A stretch of 64,000 bases of DNA from Caballeronia sp. NK8 (GCF_018408855.1 NZ_AP024324.1:310001-374000); one strand, 5' to 3'; positions 17,048 through 27,759 are shown, numbered from the stretch's first letter. The notes: generated by a model from the letters alone, not told the origin. Numbers and translations: made by a program.

Positions 17048-18454
17048 TCATGATTTCCCCACCGCGGCTGCCCGTTCTCGCGCGGAACTCAACACAGCCG
17101 CGTTGAGTTGTTCCAAGGTCAGTTCGCGCTGCGTGCGCGTGCCCAGCTTGCGCTCCTTCGGCCGTGGCGCCATGCCTTGGTTGGTACGCGAGGGCATGCC
17201 CGAAGCGCAGCGATCGTCGCGCTCGGCCTGCAGCACCTGAGCGACTTGCAACGCGTGTCCAAGCCGTTTGTTCTCGATTACCGCCCCCTGATCGATCTCG
17301 GAAAGCCGATCGTATCGACGATAGGCGAGGGCCGCCCCATTCACGCGAATCTCGATGCGTCCATCCGGGTACTCGAAGACGTCGAGATACTGGTGGATCA
17401 GCGCGCGGTTCTGCGCCGTATCGTCGAGCATGTAAATGACCCGGTCGTATTGAACCGTCAACACCTTGGTCACGCGCCGCGCCACGCGTGAGGTCAGGAT
17501 CAACTCGATGTTCTCGTCGCTTCTGAGCGCGCGATGGGCATTGAACACGCTTCTTGGAACCTTGCCAAAGCGGCCGTTGAAGTCGGCGCTAAAGTGGGGC
17601 GCGTAAGCGTTGGCGTCCTCCTGCGTGTTGATGCCACGTAGGCGCAGTTCCTTCACCAGCCGATCCTGCAAGGTCAGATTGGCCCGCTCGACGCGTCCCT
17701 TCGCCTGGCTGCTATTGGCGCACCAGGTATCGATGTTGAGCTCAAACAAAGCCCGTCCAAATTGCGTGACGCCTTTGCCAGCGGCCTCGGCGTGGTTGTT
17801 GCAATGAAATATCGCAGCCTTGTCGCTGTAGAGCGCAAGCGGCTTGCCATGCGCTTCGAGATACTTGCGCATGGCCTCGAAGTAGCTGAAGGTCGACTCG
17901 GTCGCCGTAAAGTGCAGGGTCATCAGCCGGCCCGTCGCGTCATCGATAAACACCAGCAGCGTGCAAGCCGGTGCGCGATCCTCGAACCAGCGATGATCGC
18001 TGCCATCGATCTGAATCAGTTCACCCAGACACGATCGGCGGTTCCTCGGCTGGTGTAGCGTCGGTGGACGCTGCTTGCGCGGAATCCAGAGCCCGGCATC
18101 GCGCATCCAGCGCCGTACCGTTTCCTTGCCCAACTCGATGTTGTGACATTCACGCAGCTTCTCGCAGGCGAGCGTCGGACCAAAATCGGCATAGCGCTCG
18201 CGCACCAGCGCCATTGCCCGGGCGCGCAGGTCGACGGGTAATTCGCGATTACTCGGCTGTCCGCGCTTGCCCGAGATCAACCCCGCCGGACCACTCGCGG
18301 CATAGCGGCGAGCCAGACGGCTGATCTGGCGCTCGCACAGGCCCAGTCGCTCGTCAGCCCGCACCATCGTCAGCCGATGCTCGCAGACCGCCTCGATCAC
18401 TTTGATGCGTTCGAGTTCGTGCATAGTCGCCGTGATGAAACCACGCTCGTTCAT
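17048..18454 (-). CDS. ISNCY-type (IS1202 group) DDE transposase
   Basis: 468 residues. The N-terminal half has helix-turn-helix character (VRADERLGLCERQISRLARRY, near residues 33-53). An rve-type catalytic core follows with the three acidic residues: LIQIDGSDHRWF, LYSDKAAIFHC and SSQAKGRVERANLTLQDRL. A basic C-terminal tail ends ERAAAVGKS. Length and order fit the ISNCY transposases common in Burkholderia and Ralstonia. The frame is intact, so the copy may still be active. Terminal inverted repeats flank it. Confidence 0.92.
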   Translation of the reverse strand: MNERGFITATMHELERIKVIEAVCEHRLTMVRADERLGLCERQISRLARRYAASGPAGLISGKRGQPSNRELPVDLRARAMALVRERYADFGPTLACEKLRECHNIELGKETVRRWMRDAGLWIPRKQRPPTLHQPRNRRSCLGELIQIDGSDHRWFEDRAPACTLLVFIDDATGRLMTLHFTATESTFSYFEAMRKYLEAHGKPLALYSDKAAIFHCNNHAEAAGKGVTQFGRALFELNIDTWCANSSQAKGRVERANLTLQDRLVKELRLRGINTQEDANAYAPHFSADFNGRFGKVPRSVFNAHRALRSDENIELILTSRVARRVTKVLTVQYDRVIYMLDDTAQNRALIHQYLDVFEYPDGRIEIRVNGAALAYRRYDRLSEIDQGAVIENKRLGHALQVAQVLQAERDDRCASGMPSRTNQGMAPRPKERKLGTRTQRELTLEQLNAAVLSSARERAAAVGKS

Positions 18455-18507
18455 GGTGGAGCCTCTTGAAGACGCTTGCGCTCAGCGTGCGCCTTCAAGG
18501 GACAAAA

Positions 18508-18540
18508 CCGGACATTTCTAATGAGCTCAAACCCGACATT
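18508..18540 (-). repeat. right terminal inverted repeat of the IS
   Basis: It reads CCGGACATTTCTAATGAGCT and ends CCCGACATT. It is the inverted partner of 16986-17019 with a few differences in the middle. Confidence 0.85.
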
Positions 18541-18980
18541 ACTAAAAAGCTCTGACATATGAAAAATTGATAATAAGGATTATGTCAAAAATGCTCAATC
18601 GAACGATCTCGTTTGACCCGCTCAAAGACTGCGATCGTGCGCGACCGCGCCCTCACTTCACAGATGCTGTTCGGCTTGGCTGAGCACCGTGCAACGTTTC
18701 GAGGATGCCCACGAAAACGGCAGACGTGTTTTGCATGATCGTCACCCTCGCGTCGACAATTGAGTCAACGCTACATCTCACCCCCGCCTCCTGTCCATCT
18801 CCCCAACCCACCGACGATGTCCTCTATTTCATCCTGTCGTAAGGTTTACCCCGATTTAAACGCAAACCAACAAAAGGGACATTTTGGCTGCGACATGTAA
18901 TCAAAGTGCAACCCAATTGACGCCACCTTAAAGCGCCGGCTTCTGCGACTGGCGTCGCGTACGCCGCAAAGGAGAGCGAT
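18541..18980. other. 440-base intergenic region before the ABC operon
   Basis: No gene is supported here. The left third is AT-rich beside the IS end. The right part must hold the promoter of the glycerol-type operon; a TTGACG at about 18922 is the only -35-like string and has no good -10 partner, so I do not call it. AGGAG at 18970-18974 is the ribosome binding site of the next gene. Confidence 0.5.
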
Positions 18981-20072
18981 TTGGTCCTGGAACTGGAGCG
19001 AGTCAGTGTCGTTTCTGGCGGGCAACCGTATCTGTACGGCGTGGATTTGCGCCTCGTCCCAGGCGCCATCAATGTGCTTCTCGGACCTACTCAAGCCGGC
19101 AAAACCACGCTGATGCGCGTGATGGCGGGTCTGGACAGGCTGAACGACGGCCGAGTGCTCGTCGACGGCCAGGACGTGACAGGCGTCAGCGTGCGCCAGC
19201 GCAATCTCGCGATGGTCTATCAGCAGTTCATCAACTACCCGGCGATGACGGTTTCCGAGAACATCGCCTCGCCTTTGCGCCTGCAAAAAACCGACCCTGC
19301 CGAAATCCGCCGGCGCGTGCAGGACGTCGCAGCCAAACTGCATATCGACCATTTGCTGGAGCGGCGGCCAGGTGAACTGTCGGGCGGCCAGCAGCAGCGC
19401 TGCGCGCTCGCACGTGCCCTCGTGAAGCGCACGTCGCTAGTGCTGCTCGACGAGCCGCTCGTGAATCTCGATTACAAACTGCGCGAGGAATTGCGCATGG
19501 AACTGTCGACGCTTTTCGCTGACGGCAAGACGACCGTCGTCTACGCGACCACCGAACCTCTCGAAGCGCTACTGCTGGGCGGCTATACGGCAATCGTCGA
19601 TAAAGGCCGGGTGCTGCAGTTCGGTCCCACTCTCGATGTCTATAACGCACCGGTCAACGTCGCGGCCGCGGCCGTTTTCAACGACCCGCCGATGAACATG
19701 CTGACGAGCGAGTGCGGCAACGGCCGCGCGCGTCTGCCGATCGGCGTGGAGGTTCCAGTCCGGCACGGTCCCGCTGCGAACGGCGCATGCCGCATCGGCA
19801 TCCGGCCGGGGCACCTGCGTCTTCAGGCGAAGTCCTCGCATGCAATCGCCGTTCCGTGCCGGCTCGAACTCGCTGAACTGAGCGGCTCGGAAACGTACCT
19901 GCACTTGCGCACGCTGACCGGCGCGATCGACCTGGTCGCGCAGTTGCAGGGCGTGCATCAGATCGAGCTCGGCACGCAGCTCGACGTTTTCATCGACCCT
20001 GACGAACTGTTTGTGTTCGGCGCGGACACCCAACTGGTGTCCAGCCCGGAGGCGGCTTATGGCGTGCATTGA
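18981..20072 (+). CDS. glpS: ABC transporter ATPase, GlpS-like
   Basis: 363 residues with a TTG start six bases after AGGAG. The nucleotide-binding domain has Walker A GPTQAGKTT (35-43), a Q-loop (VYQQFINYPAMTVSENI), a consensus signature LSGGQQQR and Walker B LVLLDEP. The switch histidine is missing: the usual YVTHD reads YATTE. The C-terminal third is a TOBE-like domain (RIGIRPGHLRL). It overlaps the next ATPase gene by 14 bases. Gene order (two ATPases, two permeases, a DUF2160 protein, a binding protein) is that of rhizobial GlpSTPQV glycerol importers. The two ATPases probably pair as a heterodimer with one proper and one weak ATP site. Confidence 0.88.
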   Translation: MVLELERVSVVSGGQPYLYGVDLRLVPGAINVLLGPTQAGKTTLMRVMAGLDRLNDGRVLVDGQDVTGVSVRQRNLAMVYQQFINYPAMTVSENIASPLRLQKTDPAEIRRRVQDVAAKLHIDHLLERRPGELSGGQQQRCALARALVKRTSLVLLDEPLVNLDYKLREELRMELSTLFADGKTTVVYATTEPLEALLLGGYTAIVDKGRVLQFGPTLDVYNAPVNVAAAAVFNDPPMNMLTSECGNGRARLPIGVEVPVRHGPAANGACRIGIRPGHLRLQAKSSHAIAVPCRLELAELSGSETYLHLRTLTGAIDLVAQLQGVHQIELGTQLDVFIDPDELFVFGADTQLVSSPEAAYGVH

Positions 20073-21179
20073 GTTCCAGAATCTCGCGCACGCGTACAGA
20101 CCGAACCCCGCGACGCTCGACGACTACGCACTTCAACCCATGAGCATGGTCTGGGATGCCGGCGGCGCTTACGCGTTGCTCGGGCCATCGGGTTGCGGCA
20201 AGACCACGCTGCTGAATATCGTGTCGGGGCTCGTCAAGCCGTCGGAGGGCAAGGTGCTGTTCGACGGACGCGACGTGACGGCGCTCGGCGCGCGCCAGCG
20301 CAACATCGCCCAGGTGTTTCAGTTCCCCGTGGTCTACGACACGATGACCGTGTTCGATAACCTCGCGTTTCCGCTGCGCAATCGCAAGATGTCGGCCGCC
20401 GAGGTCACGAAGCGCGTGCACGAGGTCGCGGATATCCTCGATATGACGCGCGACCTGCCGAACAAGGCGAGCGATCTGGCCGCCGACGCCAAGCAGAAAA
20501 TCTCGCTTGGGCGCGGCCTCGTGCGGAAGGACGTCGCGGCGATTCTCTTTGACGAACCGTTGACTGTGATCGACCCCGCGATGAAGTGGATCCTGCGCCG
20601 GCAGTTGAAGAAGATCCACCAGCAACTCAAGCTCACGCTTATCTACGTGACGCACGATCAGGTAGAAGCGCTGACTTTCGCCGATGAAGTCGTGGTCATG
20701 ACAAATGGCCGCGTCGTTCAGAAAGGCGGCGCCGATGCGCTTTTTCTGCGGCCGGATCACGCTTTTGTTGGCTACTTCATCGGCAGTCCGGGCATGAATC
20801 TCTGTCCGATCGAGCTCGACGCCGACGGCGCAAAAATCGGCTCGCAGCGCTTGCCGCTCGACGCCGGCACGCTTGCGACGCTACGTGGCGCGCATCAGCA
20901 GGCAAACGGCGCGCTCAAGCTGGGGATTCGCCCGGAATTCGTCCGCCTTTCGCAGGAAGGAGGAGCCGGCGCGGTCAACGCGCGGGTGCTGCGCGCGCAG
21001 CAGCTCGGCAACTATCAACTGGTTACCGCGCAATGCGACGGCAATGTGTTCAATGCGAGGCTCGAGCCGCATGTGCGGGTTGTCGACGGACCTGCCTGGC
21101 TGCATCTCATTGCGCCTGAAACCGTGTTCTTCTGCAACGACGAAAGAATCGAAACACGCATCTCCGAAGGGGCCGCGCG

Positions 21180-21183
<4 letters not shown>
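20059..21183 (+). CDS. glpT: ABC transporter ATPase, GlpT-like
   Basis: 374 residues from ATG 20059, inside the end of the first ATPase gene. Walker A is GPSGCGKTT, Walker B is AILFDEP and the switch histidine is present (YVTHDQVEAL). The signature is degenerate: where LSGGQ is expected it reads LAADA (SDLAADAKQKISLGRGL). This is the exact complement of its partner, which has a good signature but no switch histidine. A TOBE-like domain follows (KLGIRPEFVRLS). It ends in a four-base overlap (ATGA) with the permease gene. The symbol follows rhizobial glpSTPQV naming and does not mean the glycerol-3-phosphate antiporter. Confidence 0.88.
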
Positions 21184-22065
<882 letters not shown>

Positions 22066-22076
<11 letters not shown>

Positions 22077-22878
22077 ACGCCGCTGGATGCGGACGTTGAT
22101 GCTCGTCGTCTATATGCTGTTCGCGCTGATTCCGCTTTACTGGATGCTCTCGATATCCCTGCGCACAAACGAGGAAACCATGTCGACGTTCGCCACGCTG
22201 CCGCAGCACGTGACGTTCGAAAACTACAAGGTGATCTTCACCGATCCTTCTTGGTACTGGGGCTACATCAATTCGATCGTCTACGTGCTGATGAACACGG
22301 TGATGTCGGTGCTGGTCGCTCTGCCTGCCGCGTACGCGTTCTCACGTTATCGATTTCTCGGCGACAAGCACATGTTCTTCTGGCTGCTCACCAACCGCAT
22401 GACGCCGCCCGCCGTATTCTTGCTGCCGTTTTTCCAGCTCTATTCGAGCGTCGGCCTGACCGACACATACATTGCCGTCGCACTTGCGCACATGCTGTTC
22501 AACGTGCCGCTTGCCGTGTGGATTCTCGAAGGCTTCATGTCGGGCGTCTCGCGCGAGATCGACGAAACCGCGTACATAGACGGCTACACGTTTCCCGCCT
22601 TCTTCGTGAAAATCTTCCTGCCGCTCATCAAGTCGGGCGTCGGCGTCACGGCTTTTTTCTGCTTCATGTTCAGCTGGGTCGAACTGCTGCTCGCGCGCAC
22701 GCTGACTTCGGTCAACGCGAAACCTATCGCTGCAGTGATGACACGCACCGTGTCGGCGGCCGGCATGGACTGGGGTGTGCTGTCGGCGGCGGGCGTGCTG
22801 ACCATCGTTCCCGGCGCGCTGGTGATCTACTTCGTGCGCAACTACATCGCGAAGGGTTTCGCGATGGGGAGAGTGTGA
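22066..22878 (+). CDS. glpQ: ABC transporter permease, GlpQ-like
   Basis: 270 residues from ATG 22066, with AAGGAGA at 22053-22059. It has six helices of the MalG/UgpE-like type and an EAA loop ETAYIDGYTFPAFFVKIFLP. A longer frame from 22039 exists but lies within the previous gene and lacks a binding site. It ends in TGATG, sharing one base with the DUF2160 gene. With GlpP it should form the membrane channel of a glycerol or polyol importer; the substrate is inferred from operon layout only. Confidence 0.9.
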
Positions 22879-23159
22879 TGTTCACGTGGATGTACTGGAC
22901 GCCCGAGGTGGCCATTTTCTTCGGCTGCATCGTCGTTATGCTGGCCGGCATGACGGTATGGGAACTGCGCTCGCCGACTCATGAACGCAAGGGCTTTCTG
23001 CCTATCGCAACGACTCGTGGCGATCGCCTGTTCATCGGCCTGCTGACTGCCGCGTATGTGAACCTCGCGTGGCTCGCGATCAGCGCCGAGGGCTCGAGTT
23101 CGTGGCCGGGCTTCACAGCCTCGGTGCTGGTGTTGCTCGCGATCATGTGGAAGGGCTAG
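22878..23159 (+). CDS. DUF2160 small membrane protein
   Basis: 93 residues with three hydrophobic helices: PEVAIFFGCIVVMLAGMTVW, LFIGLLTAAYVNLAWLAI and GFTASVLVLLAIMWK. DUF2160 proteins are found almost only in GlpSTPQV-type operons between the second permease and the binding protein, exactly the position here. Its role is not established; it may stabilise the permease complex. It is coupled to glpQ by the one-base overlap TGATG. Confidence 0.88.
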   Translation: MFTWMYWTPEVAIFFGCIVVMLAGMTVWELRSPTHERKGFLPIATTRGDRLFIGLLTAAYVNLAWLAISAEGSSSWPGFTASVLVLLAIMWKG

Positions 23160-23261
23160 AAGGCCGACGCATGCAATGAAGACTGGCAACTGCCGGTTCC
23201 GCTGATGCCCCCAGCGGGCGCCGACAAGATCGAAGGGGCACGGAAGACACAGGAGAAGACC

Positions 23262-25001
23262 ATGCATCAGAGGAGACGGATCGTCGCGCTGGCAGTGGCA
23301 AGCATCGTGTCTGGCGCCTTCGCGAACCAGGCTCTGGCGGGCACGCCTGAGGCGCAGAAATGGGTGGACAGCGAGTTTCAACCAAGCACGCTTTCGAAAC
23401 AGCAACAGATGGACGAGATGAAATGGTTCATCGACACCGCGGCGAAACTCAAATCGCAAGGCGTCAAGGAAATTCATGTCGTGTCGGAAACGATCGATAC
23501 GCATACCTACGAATCCAAAACGCTTGCCACCGCGTTCACTGAAATCACCGGCATTCAGGTGAAGCACGACATCATTCAGGAAGGGGACGTCGTCGAGAAA
23601 TTGCAGACCTCGATGCAATCCGGGCAAAGCATCTACGACGGCTGGATCTCGGACTCGGACCTGATCGGCACGCACTATCGCTATGGCGTGATCGTTCCGT
23701 TATCCGATTACATGACAGGCGAAGGCAAGGAATATACGAACCCTGGTCTCGACATCAAAGACTTTATCGGCACGAGTTTTACGACCGCGCCGGACAAAAA
23801 GCTTTATCAGCTTCCCGACCAGCAGTTCGCGAACCTTTACTGGTTCCGCGCGGACTGGTTCGCCCGCAAGGACTTGCAGGACAAGTTCAAGGCGAAATAC
23901 GGCTACGATCTCGGCGTGCCGGTCAACTGGTCCGCGTATGAAGACATCGCCGAGTTCTTTACGAACGACGTGAAAAATATCGACGGAGAGAAAGTTTACG
24001 GTCATATGGATTACGGCAAGAAAGACCCGTCGCTCGGCTGGCGCTTCACGGACGCATGGCTTTCCATGGCGGGCGCAGCCGACAAGGGCATTCCGAACGG
24101 CATGCCCGTCGACGAATGGGGCATCCGCGTGACGCCTGACGGCTGTCATCCGGTAGGCGCGTCGGTGTCGCGCGGCGGCGGCACCAACAGCCCGGCAGCA
24201 GTCTACGCAACGACCAAATACATCAACTGGCTCAAGAAATACGCGCCGCCAGAAGCGTCCGGCATGACTTTCAGCGAAGCGGGCCCTGTGCCCGCGCAAG
24301 GCCGGATCGCGCAACAGGTGTTCTGGTACACCGCGTTCACGGCGTCGATGCTCAAGCCGGGCAACGTCACGAATGCGGACGGCACGCCGAAGTGGCGCAT
24401 GGCGCCCTCCCCGCACGGCGCTTACTGGAAGGACGGCATGCAAAACGGCTATCAGGACGTCGGCTCGTGGACGTTCTTCAAGTCGACGCCGCCGAATCAG
24501 CGCGCCGCCGCGTGGCTGTACGCGCAGTTCGTGACGTCGAAGAGCGTGTCGCTCAAGAAGTCGATTGTCGGTCTCACGTTCATTCGCGACTCCGACATTC
24601 ATAGCGACTACTTCACGAAAAACGCGGACAAGTACGGCGGCTTGATCGAGTTCTATCGCAGTCCGGCGCGCGTCGCGTGGACGCCGACCGGCAACAACGT
24701 GCCCGACTATCCAAAGATGGCGCAACTGTGGTGGAAGAACGTCGGCACCGCCGTCGCCGGCGAAAAAACTCCGCAGGCTGCAATGGATAACCTCGCGAAG
24801 GAAATGGACCAGGTGTTGTCCCGTTTGCAGCGGGCCGGCATGAAGGTTTGCGCGCCGGAGCTGAATGCGCAAAGCGATCCGTCGAAGTGGCTGTCGGACC
24901 AACACGCGCCGTGGAAGGCGCTCGCCAACGAAAAGCCGAAGGGCGAAACAGTGAAGTATGAGCAACTGCTGTCGGCGTGGAAGGCGGGCAAGGTGCGGTA
25001 A
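23262..25001 (+). CDS. glpV: ABC transporter substrate-binding protein, GlpV-like
   Basis: 579 residues, long for a sugar-binding protein but normal for GlpV. The Sec signal peptide is MHQRRRIVALAVASIVSGAF..ALA. The mature protein has the extracellular-solute-binding family 1 fold (VSETIDTHTYESKTLATAF, then ITGIQVKHDIIQEGDVVEKL). ATG 23262 has AGGAGA five bases upstream. It lies 102 bases after DUF2160, and a strong terminator follows. Rhizobial GlpV binds glycerol; here the ligand is inferred from the whole operon. No glycerol kinase or glycerol-3-phosphate dehydrogenase gene is in the window. Confidence 0.9.
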   Translation: MHQRRRIVALAVASIVSGAFANQALAGTPEAQKWVDSEFQPSTLSKQQQMDEMKWFIDTAAKLKSQGVKEIHVVSETIDTHTYESKTLATAFTEITGIQVKHDIIQEGDVVEKLQTSMQSGQSIYDGWISDSDLIGTHYRYGVIVPLSDYMTGEGKEYTNPGLDIKDFIGTSFTTAPDKKLYQLPDQQFANLYWFRADWFARKDLQDKFKAKYGYDLGVPVNWSAYEDIAEFFTNDVKNIDGEKVYGHMDYGKKDPSLGWRFTDAWLSMAGAADKGIPNGMPVDEWGIRVTPDGCHPVGASVSRGGGTNSPAAVYATTKYINWLKKYAPPEASGMTFSEAGPVPAQGRIAQQVFWYTAFTASMLKPGNVTNADGTPKWRMAPSPHGAYWKDGMQNGYQDVGSWTFFKSTPPNQRAAAWLYAQFVTSKSVSLKKSIVGLTFIRDSDIHSDYFTKNADKYGGLIEFYRSPARVAWTPTGNNVPDYPKMAQLWWKNVGTAVAGEKTPQAAMDNLAKEMDQVLSRLQRAGMKVCAPELNAQSDPSKWLSDQHAPWKALANEKPKGETVKYEQLLSAWKAGKVR

Positions 25002-25034
25002 GTCTTCTGACGGCGCTCGGCGCTCTTATGAATG

Positions 25035-25064
25035 GGCGGCACTTGTTGGTGCCGCCTTTTTTAT
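25035..25064 (+). terminator. intrinsic terminator of the ABC operon
   Basis: The stem GGCGGCAC (25035-25042) pairs with GTGCCGCC (25049-25056) around TTGTTG and is followed by TTTTTT and further T-rich bases. It lies 33 bases after the binding-protein stop: a textbook Rho-independent terminator. Confidence 0.9.
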
Positions 25065-25136
25065 TGTTGCGTCCTGTTGAAGAATTGCATCCGCAGCAGC
25101 GCGGCGCTCACGTGATCCGGAGCCTGCCAGGCACAC

Positions 25137-25793
25137 TCACCCTCGATGAGACGGTATCCGCCACTGCACGTTCAGCAGATGGTCGCGCATGCGCGCGGCG
25201 GCGGTCGCACCGTCGCGCTTGATCATCGCTTTCACGACAGCCTGATGCTGCTCCGCGAAATGCCGCCGTGTCTCCTGATCGGCGGTTTTTTCGCGCGCGG
25301 TCGGCTTCATGCGCATGCCGTTCACTACCTCCATCAGCGCGATGATTGCCGGGTTGCGCGTGGCCTGCGCAATGAGCAAATGAAAGCGATGGTCCCACTG
25401 CTGCCATTCGTCGTCGTCCTTGGCCATGGCGTTGCGCCGCGCGCATTTCTCCAGTTCCGCGAGATCGTCCGGACTCGCCTTGCTCGTCGCCAGCTCGACG
25501 AATGCCGGTTCGAGTACCAGCCGCATCTCCGCGATATCCGCCGGGCTCGACCCCGCGCGCAGACTGCTGAGCGACGCCGAAAACTTCAGCGGACGCGCGC
25601 CCAGATAAGTGCCGCGCCCGACCCCGCGCCAGACGCGTCCCGCCGCTTCCAGCGAAGCCAGCGCCCCGCGCAGATCGCGCCGGCTCACGCCGAGCGCCTC
25701 GGCGAGGCTGCGCTCCGACGGCAACGCATCGCCGTCCTTCAGATTGTGCTGCGCGACATAGTCGAGCAGCCTGTCGAGCGTGGAATCTTCCAT
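25137..25793 (-). CDS. FadR/GntR-family regulator (FCD domain)
   Basis: 218 residues. The winged HTH spans about residues 8-62 (LPSERSLAEALGVSRRDLRGAL), then a GRGTYL wing. The FCD ligand domain begins near residue 80, with metal-site residues suggested by DHRFHLLI, FAEQHQAVV and MRDHLLNV. The gene is divergent from the gamma-glutamyltransferase gene. The 181-base gap holds two palindromes with the same GAACCA half-site, which are probably its operators. FCD regulators respond to small carboxylates, so the inducer may be a substrate or product of the adjacent pathway. Confidence 0.92.
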   Translation of the reverse strand: MEDSTLDRLLDYVAQHNLKDGDALPSERSLAEALGVSRRDLRGALASLEAAGRVWRGVGRGTYLGARPLKFSASLSSLRAGSSPADIAEMRLVLEPAFVELATSKASPDDLAELEKCARRNAMAKDDDEWQQWDHRFHLLIAQATRNPAIIALMEVVNGMRMKPTAREKTADQETRRHFAEQHQAVVKAMIKRDGATAAARMRDHLLNVQWRIPSHRG

Positions 25794-25803
25794 GATCTTC
25801 CGG

Positions 25804-25827
25804 TTGAACCAATATGCATTGGTTCAA
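25804..25827. promoter_or_regulatory. GntR operator 1
   Basis: A perfect inverted repeat, TTGAACCAAT-N4-ATTGGTTCAA, starting ten bases upstream of the gntR start codon. Its half-site recurs in operator 2 at 25936. Position suggests autorepression. Confidence 0.8.
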
Positions 25828-25935
25828 TTTAGCAGATTACCGGCTGAGGGGTGATGGATTGCTTTACTTTTTCTGTTGGCATAATCTACGCGAATCGCTT
25901 CGATTTCGCATGAAATCGCATGCATCGATGCAATT

Positions 25936-25957
25936 CGAACCAATTATCAATGGTTCG
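25936..25957. promoter_or_regulatory. GntR operator 2
   Basis: An inverted repeat CGAACCA-N8-TGGTTCG located 17 bases before the gamma-glutamyltransferase start. It has the same GAACCA/TGGTTC arms as operator 1, and the centres are 131 bases apart. Binding here would block the rightward operon. Confidence 0.75.
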
Positions 25958-25974
25958 TCACAGGGACAACGGCA

Positions 25975-27759
25975 ATGAGTTTTACGACACGACCCGAACT
26001 GATCGGCACGTTCGGCATGGTGGCATCGACGCACTGGCTGGCCAGCGCGTCCGCGATGGCGGTCCTGGAAAAAGGCGGCAACGCGTTCGACGCCGCCGCT
26101 GCCGCCGGTTTCGTGCTGCAGATCGTCGAGCCGCATCTGAACGGGCCGGGCGGCGAGTTGCCCGCCGTGTTCTACAGCGCGAAGGACGATCGCGTGCGCG
26201 TACTGTGCGGCCAGGGCGTCACGCCTGCTGCCATGACCATCGATCACATGAAGGACCTGGGCCTCACGGTCATGCCCGGCACCGGTCTGTTGCCCGCCGT
26301 CGTGCCGGGCGCATTCGGCGGCTGGATGACCTTGCTGCGCGACTACGGCCAGTTGCCGCTGGAAGACGTGCTGAGCTATGCCATCGGCTATGCGGAGCAC
26401 GGCTATCCGGTGCTGCCGCGCATGGCGTCGTCGATCCTCGCGATCCAGGATTTCTTCAGCCGCGAATGGCGCACGTCCGCCGAGCAATGGCTGCGCGACG
26501 GCGAAGCGCCGCGTCCCAATCATCTGTTCGCGAATCCGGCCATCGCGGAAACCTACAAGCGCATTCTGCGCGAGGCGAAGACGCGCGGCGACCGCGCGGA
26601 GCAGTGCGAACGCGCGCGCGTTGCGTTCTACCGCGGTTTCGTCGCGGATGCGATCGATCAGTACTTCCGCTCGACAGACGTGCTGGATACTTCGGGCCAG
26701 CGCAATCGCGGCCTTCTGGACGCATCCGATCTCGCGCGCTGGGAGGCGACGTACGAAGACGCCGTCTCCTACGAATACGAAGGCTTCATGGTCCACAAGA
26801 CGGGGCCATGGGGTCAGGGTCCGATGTTCCTGCAGCAGCTCGCCTTGCTCAAGGGCTTCGATCTCGCGGGCATGGTCCCGCTGGGACCGGACTTCGTTCA
26901 CACGGTCATCGAATGCGCGAAGCTCGCATTCGCCGACCGCGACGTCTTCTACGGCGACCCGAACTTCTCCGACGTACCGATGGACACGCTTCTGAGCGAC
27001 GCCTACAACGACGCGCGCCGCCGGCAGATCGATCCGCACCGCGCATCGTTCGAATTCCGTCCGGGCAATCTGCTCGACAGCGAGGCGCGCGCCGCGAAGA
27101 TACTGGCCAACGCGGGCCGCCAGCAACCGGGCGGCTTTGGTCAGGGCGAACCCACTTTCGCGCCGCTGCCCGAATTGCGCGGCGACACCGTGCATCTCGA
27201 TGTCGTCGATCGCTGGGGCAACATGGTGTCGGCGACGCCGTCGGGCGGATGGCTCCAGGCATCGCCCGCGGTGCCCGGGCTGGGCTTCAACGTGACCACG
27301 CGTGGCCAGATGTTCTGGATGGAAGAAGGACTGCCCTCGTCGCTCGGGCCGGGACGCCGTCCGCGCACCACGCTCTCGCCGACGCTCGTCACCCGCGACG
27401 GCAAGCCCTATGCCGCGCTCGGCACGCCGGGCGGCGATCAGCAGGATCAATGGTCGCTGCAACTGCTGCTGCGGCACGTGCACTTCGGCCTGAATCTGCA
27501 AGCCGCCGTGGATTCGCCTTCCTTCCAGACCGCGCACTTCCCCGGCTCGTTTTATCCGCGTGACATTCAACTCGGCAAGATGTCGGCGGAAGGCACCTTT
27601 CCGCAAGCCACGCTCGATGAACTGCGCGCGCGCGGCCACGAACTCACGGTCGCCGAACCCTGGTCGCTCGGGCGCGTGTGCGCCGTGGGCATCCGCCACG
27701 GCCTGATGCGCGGGGCCGCCACGCCGCGCCAGATGCAGGCTTACGCCATCGGGCGCTGA
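25975..27759 (+). CDS. gamma-glutamyltransferase family protein (no signal peptide)
   Basis: 594 residues, full length for the Ntn-hydrolase gamma-glutamyltranspeptidase family. Early motifs are ASTHWLASASAMAVLEKGGNAFDAAAA (split by two residues) and GPGGELP. The nucleophile for autocleavage is Thr405 in RGDTVHLDVVD, and the small-subunit motifs PRTTLSPTL and GTPGGDQQ follow. There is no signal peptide, so it is probably cytoplasmic, unlike the periplasmic Ggt. Such members often open gamma-glutamylated intermediates or cyclic amides in catabolic clusters. It leads a unit with two MFS carriers and a GAF protein under GntR control. The true substrate is unknown. Confidence 0.9.
   Translation: MSFTTRPELIGTFGMVASTHWLASASAMAVLEKGGNAFDAAAAAGFVLQIVEPHLNGPGGELPAVFYSAKDDRVRVLCGQGVTPAAMTIDHMKDLGLTVMPGTGLLPAVVPGAFGGWMTLLRDYGQLPLEDVLSYAIGYAEHGYPVLPRMASSILAIQDFFSREWRTSAEQWLRDGEAPRPNHLFANPAIAETYKRILREAKTRGDRAEQCERARVAFYRGFVADAIDQYFRSTDVLDTSGQRNRGLLDASDLARWEATYEDAVSYEYEGFMVHKTGPWGQGPMFLQQLALLKGFDLAGMVPLGPDFVHTVIECAKLAFADRDVFYGDPNFSDVPMDTLLSDAYNDARRRQIDPHRASFEFRPGNLLDSEARAAKILANAGRQQPGGFGQGEPTFAPLPELRGDTVHLDVVDRWGNMVSATPSGGWLQASPAVPGLGFNVTTRGQMFWMEEGLPSSLGPGRRPRTTLSPTLVTRDGKPYAALGTPGGDQQDQWSLQLLLRHVHFGLNLQAAVDSPSFQTAHFPGSFYPRDIQLGKMSAEGTFPQATLDELRARGHELTVAEPWSLGRVCAVGIRHGLMRGAATPRQMQAYAIGR

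Larger units (their letters stand above)
16986..18540. mobile_element. insertion sequence, IS1202/ISNCY-type
   Basis: About 1555 bases bounded by imperfect inverted repeats of 33-34 bases and holding one transposase gene. Each end contains two copies of an AATGTCSGG motif, the outer AATGTCGGG and the inner AGAAATGTCCGG. I compared up to 27 bases on both flanks and saw no target-site duplication. The copy looks intact: the transposase frame is complete and both ends are present. It lies between the TpsA-like gene and the glycerol-type ABC operon. Confidence 0.85.

Noticed and set aside
16959..18567. target-site duplication around the IS
   Set aside because: Flanks of up to 27 bases on both sides do not match.
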